A stretch of 64,000 bases of DNA from Actinomycetota bacterium (GCA_019240215.1 JAFAYQ010000017.1:38081-102080), one strand, 5' to 3'. Positions 35,318 through 48,225 are shown, numbered from the stretch's first letter. Made by a program: numbers and translations. The notes: generated from the letters alone by a model not told the origin.

Positions 35318-37308
35318 ACCTGCACGCGCTCCCGGACGGCGGTGACGATCTCGTCGATGGCCTGCTCGATGGAGACGCCGTTCTTCTGGGTGCCGTCCCG
35401 GTAGCGGAACGAGACCGCGTCGGCCGCGATGTCCTCGTCGCCCGCGATCAGCATGTACGGGACCTTCTGGCGCTGGGCCGAGCGGATCTTCTTCTGCATC
35501 CGGTCGTCGCTGGCGTCGACCTCGACCCGGATGCCCCGCTCGCGCAGCAGCGAAGCCACCTTGTCCAGGTAGGGCACGTGGGCGTCGGCGATCGGGATGC
35601 CGACCACCTGGACCGGGGCCAGCCAGGGCGGGAACGCGCCCGCGTAGTGCTCCAGGAGGATGCCGAAGAACCGCTCGATCGACCCGAACAGGGCCCGGTG
35701 GATCATGTACGGGCGCTGCCGGGTGCCGTCGGCGGCCTGGTACTCGATGCCGAACCGGCCCGGCTCCTGGAAGTCGACCTGCAGGGTGGACAGCTGCCAG
35801 CGGCGGCCGATCGCGTCCTTGACGTGCACGTCGATCTTGGGGGCGTAGAACGCGCCCTCGCCCTCGGCCACGGTGTACGGCAGACCGGACTTGTCCAGCG
35901 CGGACTTGAGCGCGGCCTCGGCCTCGGCCCACTCCTCGGGGGTCCCGACGTACTTCTCCGGCCGGGTGGACAGCTCGGCCTCGAAGTCGGTCAGCCCGAA
36001 GTCACGCAGCAGCCCGACCACGAAGTCGAGCAGCGAGGCCAGCTCGGGGGCCAGCTGCTCGGGGCTGCAGAAGATGTGCGAGTCGTCCTGGGTGAAGCCG
36101 CGGGCCCGGGTCAGGCCGTGCACCACGCCGGACTTCTCGTACCGGTAGACGGTGCCGAACTCGAACAACCGCAGCGGCAGCTCCCGGTAGGAACGCCCCC
36201 GGGAGGAGTAGATCAGCACGTGCATCGGGCAGTTCATCGGCTTGGCGTAGTAGTCGACGCCGTCGATGTCCATCGGAGAGAACATGCTCTCCTTGTAAAA
36301 GCCCAGGTGCCCGGAGCGCTCGAACAGCTCGCCCTTGGTGATGTGCGGGGTGTTGACGAACTGGTACCCGGCCTCCTCGTGGCGGCGGCGCGAGTAGTCC
36401 TCCATCACCCGGCGGATGATGCCGCCCTTGGGGTGGAACACCGGCAGCCCGCTGCCGATCTCGGTCGGGAACGAGAACAGGTCGAGCTCGGCCCCGAGCT
36501 TGCGGTGGTCGCGGCGCTCGGCCTCGGCCAGCATGGCCAGATACTCGTCCTGCAGCGAGCGGGACTCCCAGGCGGTGCCGTAGATCCGCTGCAGCTGCGG
36601 GTTCTTCTCGCTGCCGCGCCAGTAGGCGCCGCCGCTGCGCATCAGCTTGAACGCGGGGATGAAGCGGGTGGTGGGCAGGTGCGGGCCGCGGCACAGGTCC
36701 TTCCAGATGACCTCGCCGGTGCCCGGGTTGAGGTTGTCGTAGATGGTCAGCTCGGACCCGCCGACCTCGACCGACTCGTCGTCGTCGGCCGACACGGTAC
36801 CGCCCTTGAGACCGATCAGCTCCAGCTTGTAGGGCTCGCCGGCCAGCTCGGACCGGGCCTCGCCCTCGCTGACCACGCGGCGGGAGAACCGCTGGCCCTG
36901 CTTGACGATCTGCCGCATCCGCGCCTCGATGGCCTTGAGGGCGTCCGGCTCGAACGGCTGGTCGACGTCGAAGTCGTAGTAGAAGCCCGCCTCGACGGGC
37001 GGGCCGATGCCCAGCTTGGCCTGCGGGTTGATGTCCTGCACGGCCTGGGCCAGCACGTGGGCGGTGGAGTGGCGCAGGATCGCGCGGCCGTCGGCCGAGC
37101 CGATCTCGACCGGCTCGACCACGTCGCCCGCCTCGACCGGGCAGGCCAGGTCGCGCAGCTGGCCGTTGACCCGGGCGGCGATGACCGCGTGCTCGCCGGG
37201 CTGCTGCTCACCGAGCCCGGCCTCGGCCAGGGCGGCGCCGGCGGTCGTGCCCGCCTCAACCACAAGCTCGCGTCCGGCGAGAGTGATACGAGGCTGCTGG
37301 GTCGACAC
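35314..37308 (-). CDS. thrS: Threonyl-tRNA synthetase
   Basis: The 664-residue class II synthetase charges tRNA-Thr. It has an N-terminal TGS domain, an editing domain with HVLAQAV (part of the H-x3-H pair), class II motifs (motif 3 [12 protein letters not shown]), zinc ligands in [19 protein letters not shown] and MIHRAL, and the C-terminal anticodon-binding domain. GTG 37308 is chosen because AAGGAG lies 7 bases upstream; an in-frame GTG at 37326 is too early. No T-box leader is seen in the 78 bases upstream. Confidence 0.97.
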   Translation of the reverse strand: MSTQQPRITLAGRELVVEAGTTAGAALAEAGLGEQQPGEHAVIAARVNGQLRDLACPVEAGDVVEPVEIGSADGRAILRHSTAHVLAQAVQDINPQAKLGIGPPVEAGFYYDFDVDQPFEPDALKAIEARMRQIVKQGQRFSRRVVSEGEARSELAGEPYKLELIGLKGGTVSADDDESVEVGGSELTIYDNLNPGTGEVIWKDLCRGPHLPTTRFIPAFKLMRSGGAYWRGSEKNPQLQRIYGTAWESRSLQDEYLAMLAEAERRDHRKLGAELDLFSFPTEIGSGLPVFHPKGGIIRRVMEDYSRRRHEEAGYQFVNTPHITKGELFERSGHLGFYKESMFSPMDIDGVDYYAKPMNCPMHVLIYSSRGRSYRELPLRLFEFGTVYRYEKSGVVHGLTRARGFTQDDSHIFCSPEQLAPELASLLDFVVGLLRDFGLTDFEAELSTRPEKYVGTPEEWAEAEAALKSALDKSGLPYTVAEGEGAFYAPKIDVHVKDAIGRRWQLSTLQVDFQEPGRFGIEYQAADGTRQRPYMIHRALFGSIERFFGILLEHYAGAFPPWLAPVQVVGIPIADAHVPYLDKVASLLRERGIRVEVDASDDRMQKKIRSAQRQKVPYMLIAGDEDIAADAVSFRYRDGTQKNGVSIEQAIDEIVTAVRERVQV

Positions 37309-37386
37309 GGCGGTACTCCTTGGCACGAAACGGATGGGTGGGGGCTACCCCCGCCTCGATGCTATCGGTGCCGCGCCACGCCTGGG

Positions 37387-38322
37387 TCAGCTCTCGAGGC
37401 CGGCCATGTCCAGCAGGTCGCCGAGGATCGCGTCGTAGTGGTTGAGTTCGAGGCTGATGTGGCCTTCGCCCGGCAGCAGGTGGACCCGGGCGCCGGGCAG
37501 GTGCCGGGCCAGCCACTGCCCGTGGCTGAACGGCACCATCCGGTCCTGGTCGCCCTGCCAGACGGCGATCGGGGCGGGCGGGGCCCCGAGGCCGGGCACG
37601 CCGGTGACCCTCGCGTGGTCCGGGCCCAGCTCGAAGCCCCAGTCGCTGACGAACGCCATGTCATCCTCGTACCAGCCGGCGATGCCGCGGGCCACCGCGG
37701 CCCGCAGCGCGGCCGCCTGGTAGTCGGCGTACTCGCCGGTCAGGACGGCCTTGTCGGCGTCGTCGATGAGATCGCCGAGCCCGGCGATGATGTCGCCGCC
37801 GGTGACCGCGCCCAGCGCCCCGGCGGTCTTGTCCAGGAACGCGGTGAGGTCGGCCGGGCTGCTCTCGGCCGCCCCGAACTCCTCGAGGTTCTCCTCCCCC
37901 ATCCCGGCCGGCCAGTCCAGGCCGTCGGCGTTGCGCGGTGCCACCCCGGAGATCGAGGTGGCCGCCAGGCAGCGCCCGGGCAGCAGGTAGGCGCAGGCCA
38001 GCGCGTGCGGGCCGCCCCCCGAGGTGCCGTGGGTGAGGAACGTTTCCGCGCCCAGCGCGTCGAGGATCTCGGCCACGTCGCCGGCCACGTTGGCCACCCG
38101 GCGGCCGGGCCGGGGGCTGGACCGGCTGTAGCCGGGGCGGGCGAAGTGGATCACCCGCAGGCCGCGGCGGATCGCGTCCTCGACCTTGGGCTCGTACGGC
38201 ACCAGGCCGCCGCCGGGCGTGCCGTGGTGCACCACCAGCGGCAGGCCGCCGGGGGGACCGAGAGCCAGGACTTCGACGGTGCGGCCGTCGGTCAGCGCGA
38301 TCGTCAGGCGCTCGGTCTGCAT
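37387..38322 (-). CDS. Alpha/beta hydrolase
   Basis: The 311-residue serine hydrolase has the oxyanion motif HHGTPGGG, nucleophile elbow THGTSGGGPHAL (Ser), acid in VWQGDQDRMVP (Asp) and His in LLPGEGHISLE. It resembles proline-iminopeptidase/lactonase-like members; the substrate is unknown. AGGAGG precedes the ATG. It lies 13 bases after the PPOX gene on the same strand and may be the last gene of the xfp-ackA-PPOX transcript. Confidence 0.85.
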   Translation of the reverse strand: MQTERLTIALTDGRTVEVLALGPPGGLPLVVHHGTPGGGLVPYEPKVEDAIRRGLRVIHFARPGYSRSSPRPGRRVANVAGDVAEILDALGAETFLTHGTSGGGPHALACAYLLPGRCLAATSISGVAPRNADGLDWPAGMGEENLEEFGAAESSPADLTAFLDKTAGALGAVTGGDIIAGLGDLIDDADKAVLTGEYADYQAAALRAAVARGIAGWYEDDMAFVSDWGFELGPDHARVTGVPGLGAPPAPIAVWQGDQDRMVPFSHGQWLARHLPGARVHLLPGEGHISLELNHYDAILGDLLDMAGLES

Positions 38323-38335
38323 GCTGTCGATCCTC

Positions 38336-38785
38336 CTACCGGACCGGGTTGGAGTAAACCCGATCGGGGCTGACGAGGACGGCGGCCCGCCGTTCGGCCG
38401 CCATCACCTGGTCGTATGCGTCCCAGTCGTCGTGGGTGCCGCCGGCCGCGGTGAAGATCTCGCGCAGCAGCCGCCGCAGCCGGTCGGCGTCGATCCCGGG
38501 CAAGGCGTCGTCGGGCCCGGCCAGCTCGGCCGGCCCCTCGGCGGTGGCCCAGTCCCAGCCGGCCCGGATCGTCACCGTCGCCCGCGGCCGGGCCCGCAGG
38601 TAGTCCAGCTTGCGGGTGCCGCCGCGGATCACGAAGCCGACGACCGGCGCGCCGGTCAGCGGGTGGTCGAGCACGCCCGCGTTGACCACGGTGGACTGGA
38701 CGGTCTGGTCCGGCCGCAGCAGCGACACCGACACCAGCCCGTGCTCGGGCGGGACCAGACGGCGGAAGTGGGAGAGGTCGGTCAC
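38336..38785 (-). CDS. PPOX-class F420-dependent oxidoreductase
   Basis: The 149-residue split-beta-barrel flavin/F420-binding protein shows FVIRGGTRKLDYLRARPRAT and TIRAGWDWATAEGPAELAGP, typical of TIGR03618-type F420-dependent enzymes. The C-terminus RRAAVLVSPDRVYSNP is also typical. Such proteins reduce various small molecules with F420H2, or bind F420 or haem. The GTG start overlaps the ackA stop (GTGA), showing co-translation with acetate kinase. The substrate is unknown. Confidence 0.8.
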   Translation of the reverse strand: MTDLSHFRRLVPPEHGLVSVSLLRPDQTVQSTVVNAGVLDHPLTGAPVVGFVIRGGTRKLDYLRARPRATVTIRAGWDWATAEGPAELAGPDDALPGIDADRLRRLLREIFTAAGGTHDDWDAYDQVMAAERRAAVLVSPDRVYSNPVR

Positions 38786-39876
38786 CGGCCCAGTATCTCC
38801 CGGACCTGCCGGGCGATCTCAAGGTCCTCCCGGGCGGCGATGACGAACGTGCGGACGGCGGCGCCCGGATCGGTGATGTCGGTGTCGCCGTCGGCCTCGG
38901 CGTTGCGGGCCGGGTCGACCCGGACGCCGAGGAAACCGAGCCCGGCCGCGGCCGAACCGCGGATGGCGGGCGCGTTCTCCCCCACCCCGCCGGTGAACAC
39001 CAGCGTGTCGAGCCCGCCGAGGGCGGCCGCCATCGAGCCGGCCAGGCCGCCCAATCGGTGCAGGTAGACGTCCAGCGCCAGCCGGGCGCGTTCCTGGCCC
39101 GCATCGGCGCCGCTCAGCACCTGCCGCATGTCGCTGGTCCCGGCCAGCCCTTTAAGGCCGGAATCATGCTCCAGCCGGGCGCTCAGCTCGGACGGCGCGA
39201 TCCGCGCGTGCTCGGTCAGCCACAGCACCAGCCCCGGGTCCACGGTGCCGGACCGGGTGCCCATGACCAGGCCCTCGAGCGGGGTGAAGCCCATCGTGGT
39301 GTCGACCGAGCGGCCGTCGCGGACCGCCGCCAGCGAGGCGCCGGAGCCCAGGTGGCAGACCACCAGCCGGGCCGGGGTGCGGCCGAGCAGCTGGCCGACC
39401 CGGCGTGTGGCGTAGGCGTGCGAGAGGCCGTGGAAGCCGTAGCGGCGGACGTCCCAGCGCTGCCGCCACTCCAGCGGCAGCGCGTAGGTCGAGGCGGCCG
39501 CGGGCATCCTCGCGTGGAACGCGGTGTCGAAGCAGGCCACCGCGGGCACGTCCGGCAGCACCTTGCTGACCGCGTCGATGCCCGCCAGCGACTTGGGCTG
39601 GTGCAGCGGGGCCAGGTCGGTCAGCGCGTCGAGCTTGGCCCGGACGGCCGGGTCCAGCCGCACCGGCCCGGTGAACTCGCTGCCCCCGTGCACGACCCGG
39701 TGGCCGACCGCCTCCGGCCGGCCCGCGTCCCAGCGGGCGAACTCCCGCTCCACTTCCTGCGCGTCGAACTCACCACCGTGGGCGGTCAGCTCGCTGGAGG
39801 CCAGCAGCTGGTCACCGTCAGCCAGCAGGCTGAGCTTGAGCGAGCTGGACCCGGCGTTGACGACCAGGATGCGCAT
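38782..39876 (-). CDS. ackA: Acetate kinase
   Basis: The 364-residue kinase converts acetyl phosphate and ADP to acetate and ATP. ILVVNAGSSSLKLSL is the N-terminal phosphate motif; VACFDTAFHARMP, RYGFHGLSHAYATRR, CHLGSGASLAAV and VFTGGVGENAPAIR are all present. It is somewhat short for the family (about 390-400). Its ATG overlaps the phosphoketolase stop (TGATG). Together with phosphoketolase it forms an ATP-yielding route through acetyl phosphate. Confidence 0.95.
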   Translation of the reverse strand: MRILVVNAGSSSLKLSLLADGDQLLASSELTAHGGEFDAQEVEREFARWDAGRPEAVGHRVVHGGSEFTGPVRLDPAVRAKLDALTDLAPLHQPKSLAGIDAVSKVLPDVPAVACFDTAFHARMPAAASTYALPLEWRQRWDVRRYGFHGLSHAYATRRVGQLLGRTPARLVVCHLGSGASLAAVRDGRSVDTTMGFTPLEGLVMGTRSGTVDPGLVLWLTEHARIAPSELSARLEHDSGLKGLAGTSDMRQVLSGADAGQERARLALDVYLHRLGGLAGSMAAALGGLDTLVFTGGVGENAPAIRGSAAAGLGFLGVRVDPARNAEADGDTDITDPGAAVRTFVIAAREDLEIARQVREILGR

Positions 39877-42242
39877 CAGTACGGCCAGGCCCAGTTGCGG
39901 ATCTCCGGGGTGTCCTCGCCGTACTGCCGGGTGTAGGCGACCGCGTTGAGCCGCTGGTCGGTCATCTGCTGACGGACGTGCCCGGCCCGGGTGGCCAGCC
40001 CCGGGACCCGGTCGATGACGTCGATGACCAGGTGGAACCGGTCAAGGTCATTCAGCCGGACCATGTCGAAGGGCGTCGTGGTCGTCCCCCGCTCCTTGTA
40101 CCCGCGCACGTGCAGGTTGTCGTGGCCGTGCCGCCGGTAGGCCAGCCGGTGGATCAGCCACGGGTAGCCGTGGAACGCGAAGATCACCGGCTTGTCCACC
40201 GTGAACAGGGCGTCGTACTCGGCGTCGGGCATGCCGTGCGGGTGCTCGGTCTCCGGCAGCAGCCGCATCAGGTCGACCACGTTGACCACCCGGACCCTGA
40301 GCTCCGGCAGGTGCTGGCGGATCAGGTCGACGGCGGCCAGCGTCTCCAGGGTGGGGATGTCGCCGCAGCAGGCCATCACCACGTCCGGCTCGCCGGTGTC
40401 GTCGTTGGACGCGAAGTCCCAGATCCCGACGCCCCGGGTGCAGTGGATGATCGCGTCGTCCATCGACAGCCAGGCGGGCTGCGGCTGCTTGCCGGCCACG
40501 ATCACGTTCACGTAGTTCTGCGACCGCAGGCAATGGTCGGCGGTGGACAGCAGCGTGTTGGTGTCGGGCGGCAGGTACACCCGCACGATCTCCGGCCGCT
40601 TGTTCAGTACCACGTCCAGGAAGCCGGGGTCCTGGTGGGAGAACCCGTTGTGGTCCTGCCGCCACACCAGCGAGGACAGCAGGTAGTTCAGCGACGCCAG
40701 CGGCCGCCGCCACTCGATCCGGTTGCAGGCCTCCAGCCACTTGGCGTGCTGGTTGAACATCGAGTCGATGATGTGGATGAAGGCTTCGTAGCAGTTGAAA
40801 AGGCCGTGCCGCCCGGTCAGCAGGTAACCCTCGAGCCAGCCCTCGCACTGGTGCTCGGACAGCACCTCCATCACCCGGCCGGTCGGCGCCAGGTGGTTGT
40901 CACCGGGCACGATCACGCCTTCGAACACCTTGCTGGTGGCCTGATAGACGTCGGTCAGCCGGTTGGATTCGGTCTCGTCCGGGCCGAACAGCCGGAACGT
41001 GGACCCGTTACGGCGGATCACGTCGCGCAGCCAGTCGCCCAGCACCCGGGTCCCCTCGGCCCCATTGGTGTCGCGGGCGACCGCGACCGCGTAGTCGCGG
41101 AAGTCGGGCAGGTCGAGGTCGCGGCGGAGCAGGCCGCCGTTGGTGTGCGGGTTGGCCCCCATCCGGCGGTTGCCGGCCGGCGCGAGCGCGGCCAGTTCGG
41201 GGATCAGCGTGCCGTCCGGCCCGAACAGCTCCTCCGGCCGGTAGCTGCGCATCCACTCCTCGAGCTGGCGCAGGTGCTCGGGGTTGGTCCGCACGTTGGG
41301 CAGCGGCACCTGGTGGGCGCGCCAGGTGCCCTCGACCGGCTCGCCGTCCACGACCTTGGGGCCCGTCCACCCCTTCGGCGTTTTCAAAATGATCATCGGC
41401 CACCGCGGCCGGGTCTCGTCACCGTCCTCGCGGGCCCGGCGCTGGATCGCCGCGATCTCGTCGGCGACCGCGTCCAGGGTGGCCGCCAGCTGCTGGTGCA
41501 CCAGATCGGGCTGGTCACCGGTCACCCGGAAGACCTGGTAGCCGTACCCCGCCAGCAGTGCGTCGAGCTCGGCGTCGGGGATGCGGGCGAGCACGGTCGG
41601 GTTGGCGATCTTGTAGCCGTTCAGGTGCAGGATCGGCAGCACCGCGCCGTCCTGGGCGGCGTTGAGGAACTTGTTGGAGTGCCACCCGGTGGCCAGCGGC
41701 CCGGTCTCGGCCTCGCCGTCACCGATCACGCAGACCGCGGTCAGGTCCGGGTTGTCGAACACCGCCCCGTAGGCGTGGGCCAGCGAGTAACCCAGCTCAC
41801 CGCCCTCGTGGATGGAGCCGGGAGTCTCGGGGGCGGCGTGGGACGGGATGCCGCCGGGGAAGGAGAACTGGCGGAACAGCCGGCCCATCCCGGTCTCGTC
41901 CCGGGCGATGTTCGGGTACAGCTCGCTGTAGGTGCCCTCGAGGTAGGTGTTGGCCACGATGCCGGGACCGCCGTGACCGGGGCCGGTCACGTAGATCATG
42001 TTCAGGTCGCGCGCCTTGATCAGCCGGTTGACGTGCGCGTAGATCAGGTTCAGGCCGGGGGTGGTGCCCCAGTGGCCCAGCAGCCGGGGCTTGATCTGCC
42101 CGGCCTGGAGCGGCTCGCGCAGCAGCGGGTTGTCCCCCAGCAGGTAGATCTGTCCCACCGAAAGGTAATTGGCGGCACGCCAGTAGGCGTCCAGGTGCTT
42201 CAGCTCAGAATCAGTCAGCGGGCTCTGCTCGGTCACGGTCAC
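39876..42242 (-). CDS. xfp: Xylulose-5-phosphate/fructose-6-phosphate phosphoketolase
   Basis: The 788-residue thiamine-diphosphate enzyme cleaves xylulose 5-P or fructose 6-P with phosphate to acetyl phosphate. The ThDP/Mg motif is [20 protein letters not shown] at about 170-190. [37 protein letters not shown] and [20 protein letters not shown] are family blocks. GTG 42242 is chosen with GAGGAG 6 bases upstream. It leads the xfp-ackA-PPOX cluster, each gene overlapping the next by 1-4 bases. Confidence 0.96.
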   Translation of the reverse strand: MTVTEQSPLTDSELKHLDAYWRAANYLSVGQIYLLGDNPLLREPLQAGQIKPRLLGHWGTTPGLNLIYAHVNRLIKARDLNMIYVTGPGHGGPGIVANTYLEGTYSELYPNIARDETGMGRLFRQFSFPGGIPSHAAPETPGSIHEGGELGYSLAHAYGAVFDNPDLTAVCVIGDGEAETGPLATGWHSNKFLNAAQDGAVLPILHLNGYKIANPTVLARIPDAELDALLAGYGYQVFRVTGDQPDLVHQQLAATLDAVADEIAAIQRRAREDGDETRPRWPMIILKTPKGWTGPKVVDGEPVEGTWRAHQVPLPNVRTNPEHLRQLEEWMRSYRPEELFGPDGTLIPELAALAPAGNRRMGANPHTNGGLLRRDLDLPDFRDYAVAVARDTNGAEGTRVLGDWLRDVIRRNGSTFRLFGPDETESNRLTDVYQATSKVFEGVIVPGDNHLAPTGRVMEVLSEHQCEGWLEGYLLTGRHGLFNCYEAFIHIIDSMFNQHAKWLEACNRIEWRRPLASLNYLLSSLVWRQDHNGFSHQDPGFLDVVLNKRPEIVRVYLPPDTNTLLSTADHCLRSQNYVNVIVAGKQPQPAWLSMDDAIIHCTRGVGIWDFASNDDTGEPDVVMACCGDIPTLETLAAVDLIRQHLPELRVRVVNVVDLMRLLPETEHPHGMPDAEYDALFTVDKPVIFAFHGYPWLIHRLAYRRHGHDNLHVRGYKERGTTTTPFDMVRLNDLDRFHLVIDVIDRVPGLATRAGHVRQQMTDQRLNAVAYTRQYGEDTPEIRNWAWPY

Positions 42243-42280
42243 GGCGTCTCCTCGGGGTCCCGGCCGTCCCGGCGAGCCTA

Positions 42281-42916
42281 TTACCGGTAGTTGCTCCAGA
42301 GCGGGCCGGTGGCACGCCATTCGGCGTCCCAGGCGGCCATCCTCCGCCGCTGCAGTATCCGCCGGATGGCCAACGACGTAACGCCGAGCAACAACGAGAA
42401 GCCGAGCACCGCCAGCAGGCCGGCGAAGAAGGCCTGATGCGCGATCTGGGACCGGCCGAGCGGGGCGTTGGTGAGCTCACCCGACGCCTTGGTCCAGATG
42501 CTGACCTTCGCCCCGGTCTTGACGCCGGCCGCGGTCGTGACCCGGCCGGTGTGCGCGGTCCCGGCCGTGATCCAGCGGACCGGGACCGTGGTCAGGTAGA
42601 CCGCGCCGTAGGGGTCGTTCTGGGGCCGCGCCGCGCCCTCCAGGACCACGGCGCTGACCTGGTGCCAGGCCGCCCGTTCGGCTTGGGCGGTGGCGGCCCC
42701 GCCGTCCCAGGCCCAGCGGCCGACCCCGAACGCGATCAGCGGGGTGGCGATCAGGAACACCGCCACCATGGCCAGCACGGCCAGCGACTCGAGCCGGTCA
42801 ACCGAGCGGCGGAGCGGATTATGGTCGGGCCGCAGCCCGTTGAACAGCCGGGTCCAGCCGCGCACGCGCGGCATCCGTCGGCCCCCCGGCGCTGTCGTCC
42901 TTCGCCACCTGCGCAT
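42281..42916 (-). CDS. Rv1733c-like two-pass membrane protein
   Basis: The 211-residue protein has two membrane segments (about 46-66 and 160-182) flanking an extracytoplasmic domain. [20 protein letters not shown] and [20 protein letters not shown], then [20 protein letters not shown] match the Rv1733c family, whose M. tuberculosis member is a DosR dormancy-regulon antigen of unknown function. ATG 42916 gives the family's N-terminal length; an upstream in-frame GTG at 42964 is possible. It is divergent from the DevS-like kinase and 38 bases upstream of phosphoketolase on the same strand. Confidence 0.75.
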   Translation of the reverse strand: MRRWRRTTAPGGRRMPRVRGWTRLFNGLRPDHNPLRRSVDRLESLAVLAMVAVFLIATPLIAFGVGRWAWDGGAATAQAERAAWHQVSAVVLEGAARPQNDPYGAVYLTTVPVRWITAGTAHTGRVTTAAGVKTGAKVSIWTKASGELTNAPLGRSQIAHQAFFAGLLAVLGFSLLLGVTSLAIRRILQRRRMAAWDAEWRATGPLWSNYR

Positions 42917-43016
42917 CGCTGGCCAGCCTTTGCCGTCGATATCTTTCGCCTTCTCCTTACCCACAGTTGCGGAAGATAACTGGCCGAACCCGTACGGACG
43001 GCGTTAACGTGGCCCA

Positions 43017-44216
43017 GTGGACAGGGGACCGCAGGTCATCGCCGGTTCGCTGGCGGATGAGAATGCGCGGCTGTACGAGGAGGCTCAGCGCCAGCACCGG
43101 TGGCTGCAAGCCAGCGGCGAGGTCACCACCAGCCTGCTGTCGGGCACCGACCCGCGCCAGGTGCTGGCGGCGGTGACGGCCCAGGTACACGAGCTGTCCG
43201 GCGCCGACCTGGTGGTGGTGGCGCTGCCCGAAAAGGGCGGCCGCCGGATCACGATCACCTCGGCCGTCGGCGACGGCGCCGACGGCGTGGTCGGGCTGGT
43301 GCTGCCGGCCGATCGGTCGCTGCCCGGCCAGGTGCTGGCCACCGGCCAGCCGGTGACGATCACGGACTACTCGGCCGACCCGCGGTCGGCCGAGGCGGCC
43401 CGGGACCTGATGGGTCACATCGGGCCGAAAATGATCTTCCCGCTCGGCGTGCCCGGCAACGTGCTCGGGGTGCTGAGCGTCGGCCGCCGCCGGGGCGGCC
43501 CGCCCTTCGCGGCGGCCGCCGCCGACGTCATCGCCTCGTTCGCGGCCCAGGCGGGGGTGGCGCTGGAGCTGGCCGCGCGCCGGTCGGACGCCGAGCGGCT
43601 GTCGCTGTATGAGGACCGCGACCGGATCGCCCGTGACTTGCACGACCTGGTCATCCAGCGGCTGTACGCGACCGGGATGGCGCTGGAGGGCACGGTCTCG
43701 ATGATCGTGGTGCCCGAGGTGGCCAGCCGGGTCCGCAACGCGGTCGACGCGATGGACGAGACGATCAAGGACATCCGGGCGACGATCTTCGCGCTGCAGG
43801 CGCGGGCCGAGGACCCGGCCGCCCGGCTGCGGAGCGAGATCGTCGACATCGTGGACGAGATGGCGGTGATGCTGGGGTTCGCCCCGGCCCTGCGGCTCGG
43901 GCAGGGGCTGGACGGCCGGGTCAGCCCGGAGGCGGCCGAGTACCTGCTGACCGCGCTGCGGGAGGCGCTGTCGAACGCCGCCCGCCACGCCCAGGCGACC
44001 GCGGTCGAGGTCAGCATCGAGGTGGACACGGCCGGCCTGCTCACCCTGCGGGTCACCGACGACGGGACCGGGATCCCGGCCGGGGTACACCGCAGCGGGC
44101 TGCGCAACCTGGCCCAGCGGGCGGGCAGCCTGGGCGGGGTGCTGGAGCTGGGGCCGGCCGGCGGTCCCGGCGGCCACGGCACCGCGCTGGTGTGGCGGGT
44201 GCTCGCGTCAGCCTGA
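43017..44216 (+). CDS. DevS/DosT-like GAF histidine kinase with a single GAF domain
   Basis: The 399-residue NarL-type kinase has one GAF domain (about 35-190), a HisKA_3 dimerisation region with DRIARDLHDLVIQRLYATGM (phospho-His about 209), and an HATPase domain with LREALSNAARHAQAT (N box) and VTDDGTGIP. The N-terminal ADENARLYEEAQRQHRWLQA is the linker that in DevS joins GAF-A (haem, oxygen sensing) to GAF-B, so this protein begins at that linker and lacks GAF-A. An in-frame TAA at 43005-43007 rules out an upstream extension. GTG 43017 has no clear ribosome site. The partner is presumably the DevR-like regulator at 44847-45521. Confidence 0.85.
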   Translation: MDRGPQVIAGSLADENARLYEEAQRQHRWLQASGEVTTSLLSGTDPRQVLAAVTAQVHELSGADLVVVALPEKGGRRITITSAVGDGADGVVGLVLPADRSLPGQVLATGQPVTITDYSADPRSAEAARDLMGHIGPKMIFPLGVPGNVLGVLSVGRRRGGPPFAAAAADVIASFAAQAGVALELAARRSDAERLSLYEDRDRIARDLHDLVIQRLYATGMALEGTVSMIVVPEVASRVRNAVDAMDETIKDIRATIFALQARAEDPAARLRSEIVDIVDEMAVMLGFAPALRLGQGLDGRVSPEAAEYLLTALREALSNAARHAQATAVEVSIEVDTAGLLTLRVTDDGTGIPAGVHRSGLRNLAQRAGSLGGVLELGPAGGPGGHGTALVWRVLASA

Positions 44217-44225
44217 CGGGGGCGC

Positions 44226-44831
44226 TCAGCCGGAGGGGGGCGTGGCCGCCGGCGGGAAGCCGGTCCAGCGCAGCCGGGGCGGCAGGTGGGCGGCGTCGTT
44301 GAAGCTGAGCAGCCGGGGCGGCAGGGTGGCGGAGTAGGCGATCACGCTGAGCGCGGCGTTCATCTGGTTCACGCCCAGCCAGCGCCAGGGCGGTCCCGCC
44401 ATCGCCTGGCCGACCAGCCAGCCGATCAGGAAGTTGTGGGTGACCAGGAGCTCGTGCTGGTCGTCGTCGGCCGGGCCGGGGCGGGCGAACCGGTCGAGGG
44501 CGGCCGCCGCCAGCTCACTCCCCCGGGCCCGCTCGGCGGCGGTGAAGCGGGCCAGGAAGCTCGCGTAGGGGGCGGGCAGCTCGGCCTCGCCGACCGGGGG
44601 AACGTAGTCGCCGGCCAGTTCCGAGACCGACACCGGGACGGCCGGGAACTGCGCGGCGATGATCGCGGCGGTCTGCGCGGCCCGGGGCAGCGGGCCGTGG
44701 CTGATGGCGGTCAGCGGCACCGGCCGCAGCCGCCGCGCCACCAGCTCGGCCTGCTCGCGGCCGACGGCGCTGAGCGGCCCGTCGTGAGGGGCCGCGTCGC
44801 CGTGCCGGACCAGGTAGAGGAACCGGGTCAC
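44226..44831 (-). CDS. Histidine phosphatase superfamily protein
   Basis: The 201-residue phosphoglycerate-mutase-like phosphatase has the catalytic LVRHGDAAP at residues 7-15, SHGPLPRAAQTAAIIA with the phosphate-binding Arg, and LVTHNFLIGW with the second His. Members dephosphorylate sugar phosphates, nucleotides or proteins; the substrate is unknown. It ends 9 bases from the end of the convergent kinase gene and lies 15 bases downstream of the response regulator on the same strand, so it is likely co-transcribed with it. Confidence 0.85.
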   Translation of the reverse strand: MTRFLYLVRHGDAAPHDGPLSAVGREQAELVARRLRPVPLTAISHGPLPRAAQTAAIIAAQFPAVPVSVSELAGDYVPPVGEAELPAPYASFLARFTAAERARGSELAAAALDRFARPGPADDDQHELLVTHNFLIGWLVGQAMAGPPWRWLGVNQMNAALSVIAYSATLPPRLLSFNDAAHLPPRLRWTGFPPAATPPSG

Positions 44832-44846
44832 GAGCGGGCGCCGCCG

Positions 44847-45521
44847 CTACTCGCGGGGGCGGTCGCGGTCGCCGAAGACGCGGGCGGCGTAGGCGGCGGC
44901 CTGGGTGCGGCGCTCCATACCGAGCTTGGCGAACAGGGCCGACACGTAGTTCTTGACGGTCTTTTCGGCCAGGAACAGCTGCTCGCCGATCTGCCGGTTG
45001 GTCAGGCCGTTGCCGATCAGCTCGAGGATGCGGCGCTCCTGCCCGGTCAGGCCCTCGAGCGGGTCCTGCTTGCGGGAGCTGTCCCGCAGCCGGGCCATCA
45101 GCTGGCTGGCGGCGCCGGCGTCGAGCATCGACTGGCCGGAGGCCACCGTCCGCACCGCGCCGACCAGGTCGGTGCCGCGGATCTGCTTGAGCACGTAACC
45201 CGACGCACCGGCCATGACCGCGTTGAACAGCGCCTCGTCGTCCCCGAAGGAGGTCAGCATCAGGCACGCGACCTGCGGCAACCGGGACCGGATCTCCCGG
45301 CAGACGGTGACGCCGTCGCCGTCCGGCAGCCGCACGTCGAGGATGGCCACGTCGGGCCGCAGGGCCGGGATCCGGGCCAGCGCCGACGCCGCGGTGCCGG
45401 CCTCCCCGATCACCCGGATGTCGGGCTGCGATTCCAGCAGCTCCCGTACGCCGAGCCGGACGATCTCGTGGTCGTCCAGCAGGAAAACCCCGATCGTCTT
45501 GCCGGGCCCCACATCGCTCAT
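44847..45521 (-). CDS. DevR/DosR-like NarL-family response regulator
   Basis: The 224-residue regulator has a receiver domain with the acidic pair in FLLDDHEIV, phospho-acceptor Asp in VAILDVRLPDGDG (about 62), Thr/Ser in MLTSFGDDEA and Lys in GYVLKQI. The LuxR-type helix-turn-helix LTNRQIGEQLFLAEKTVKNY, then ALFAKLGMERRTQAA, is nearly that of mycobacterial DosR. ATG 45521 is preferred (AGGG upstream) over GTG 45530. It should be phosphorylated by the DevS-like kinase nearby and activate stress or hypoxia genes. Confidence 0.9.
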   Translation of the reverse strand: MSDVGPGKTIGVFLLDDHEIVRLGVRELLESQPDIRVIGEAGTAASALARIPALRPDVAILDVRLPDGDGVTVCREIRSRLPQVACLMLTSFGDDEALFNAVMAGASGYVLKQIRGTDLVGAVRTVASGQSMLDAGAASQLMARLRDSSRKQDPLEGLTGQERRILELIGNGLTNRQIGEQLFLAEKTVKNYVSALFAKLGMERRTQAAAYAARVFGDRDRPRE

Positions 45522-45589
45522 TCGAGACACCCTAGCCGCCCGGGTCGGCCAGGGTGTATAGCGATCGGTAATTGAATACGAACCGCCGG

Positions 45590-48040
<2,451 letters not shown>

Positions 48041-48225
48041 GTGGTTTCGCTTTCTCGCGGATGGACGGGACAGGGCCGCTCGAGCGGGGCCAGCAGAGCG
48101 GGGCCAGCAGCGCCGGGCGCGGATCGAGAGCCTAATTGCTCGGCGCCCGCGACGCGGTCGCACTGGCCCGCGTCTTCTTTTCTGATTGCTTGAGTGTTAC
48201 TTTGCGGCTATTTGGAGGTGGCGTT

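Noticed and set aside
37309..37386. T-box or other leader upstream of thrS
   Set aside because: Only 78 bases are available, with no T-box consensus; the small GGGGGCTACCCCC dyad is too short to support a riboswitch.
35578..38373. 931-residue open frame opposite thrS and the alpha/beta hydrolase
   Set aside because: Mirror frame across two well-supported genes; no domain character.
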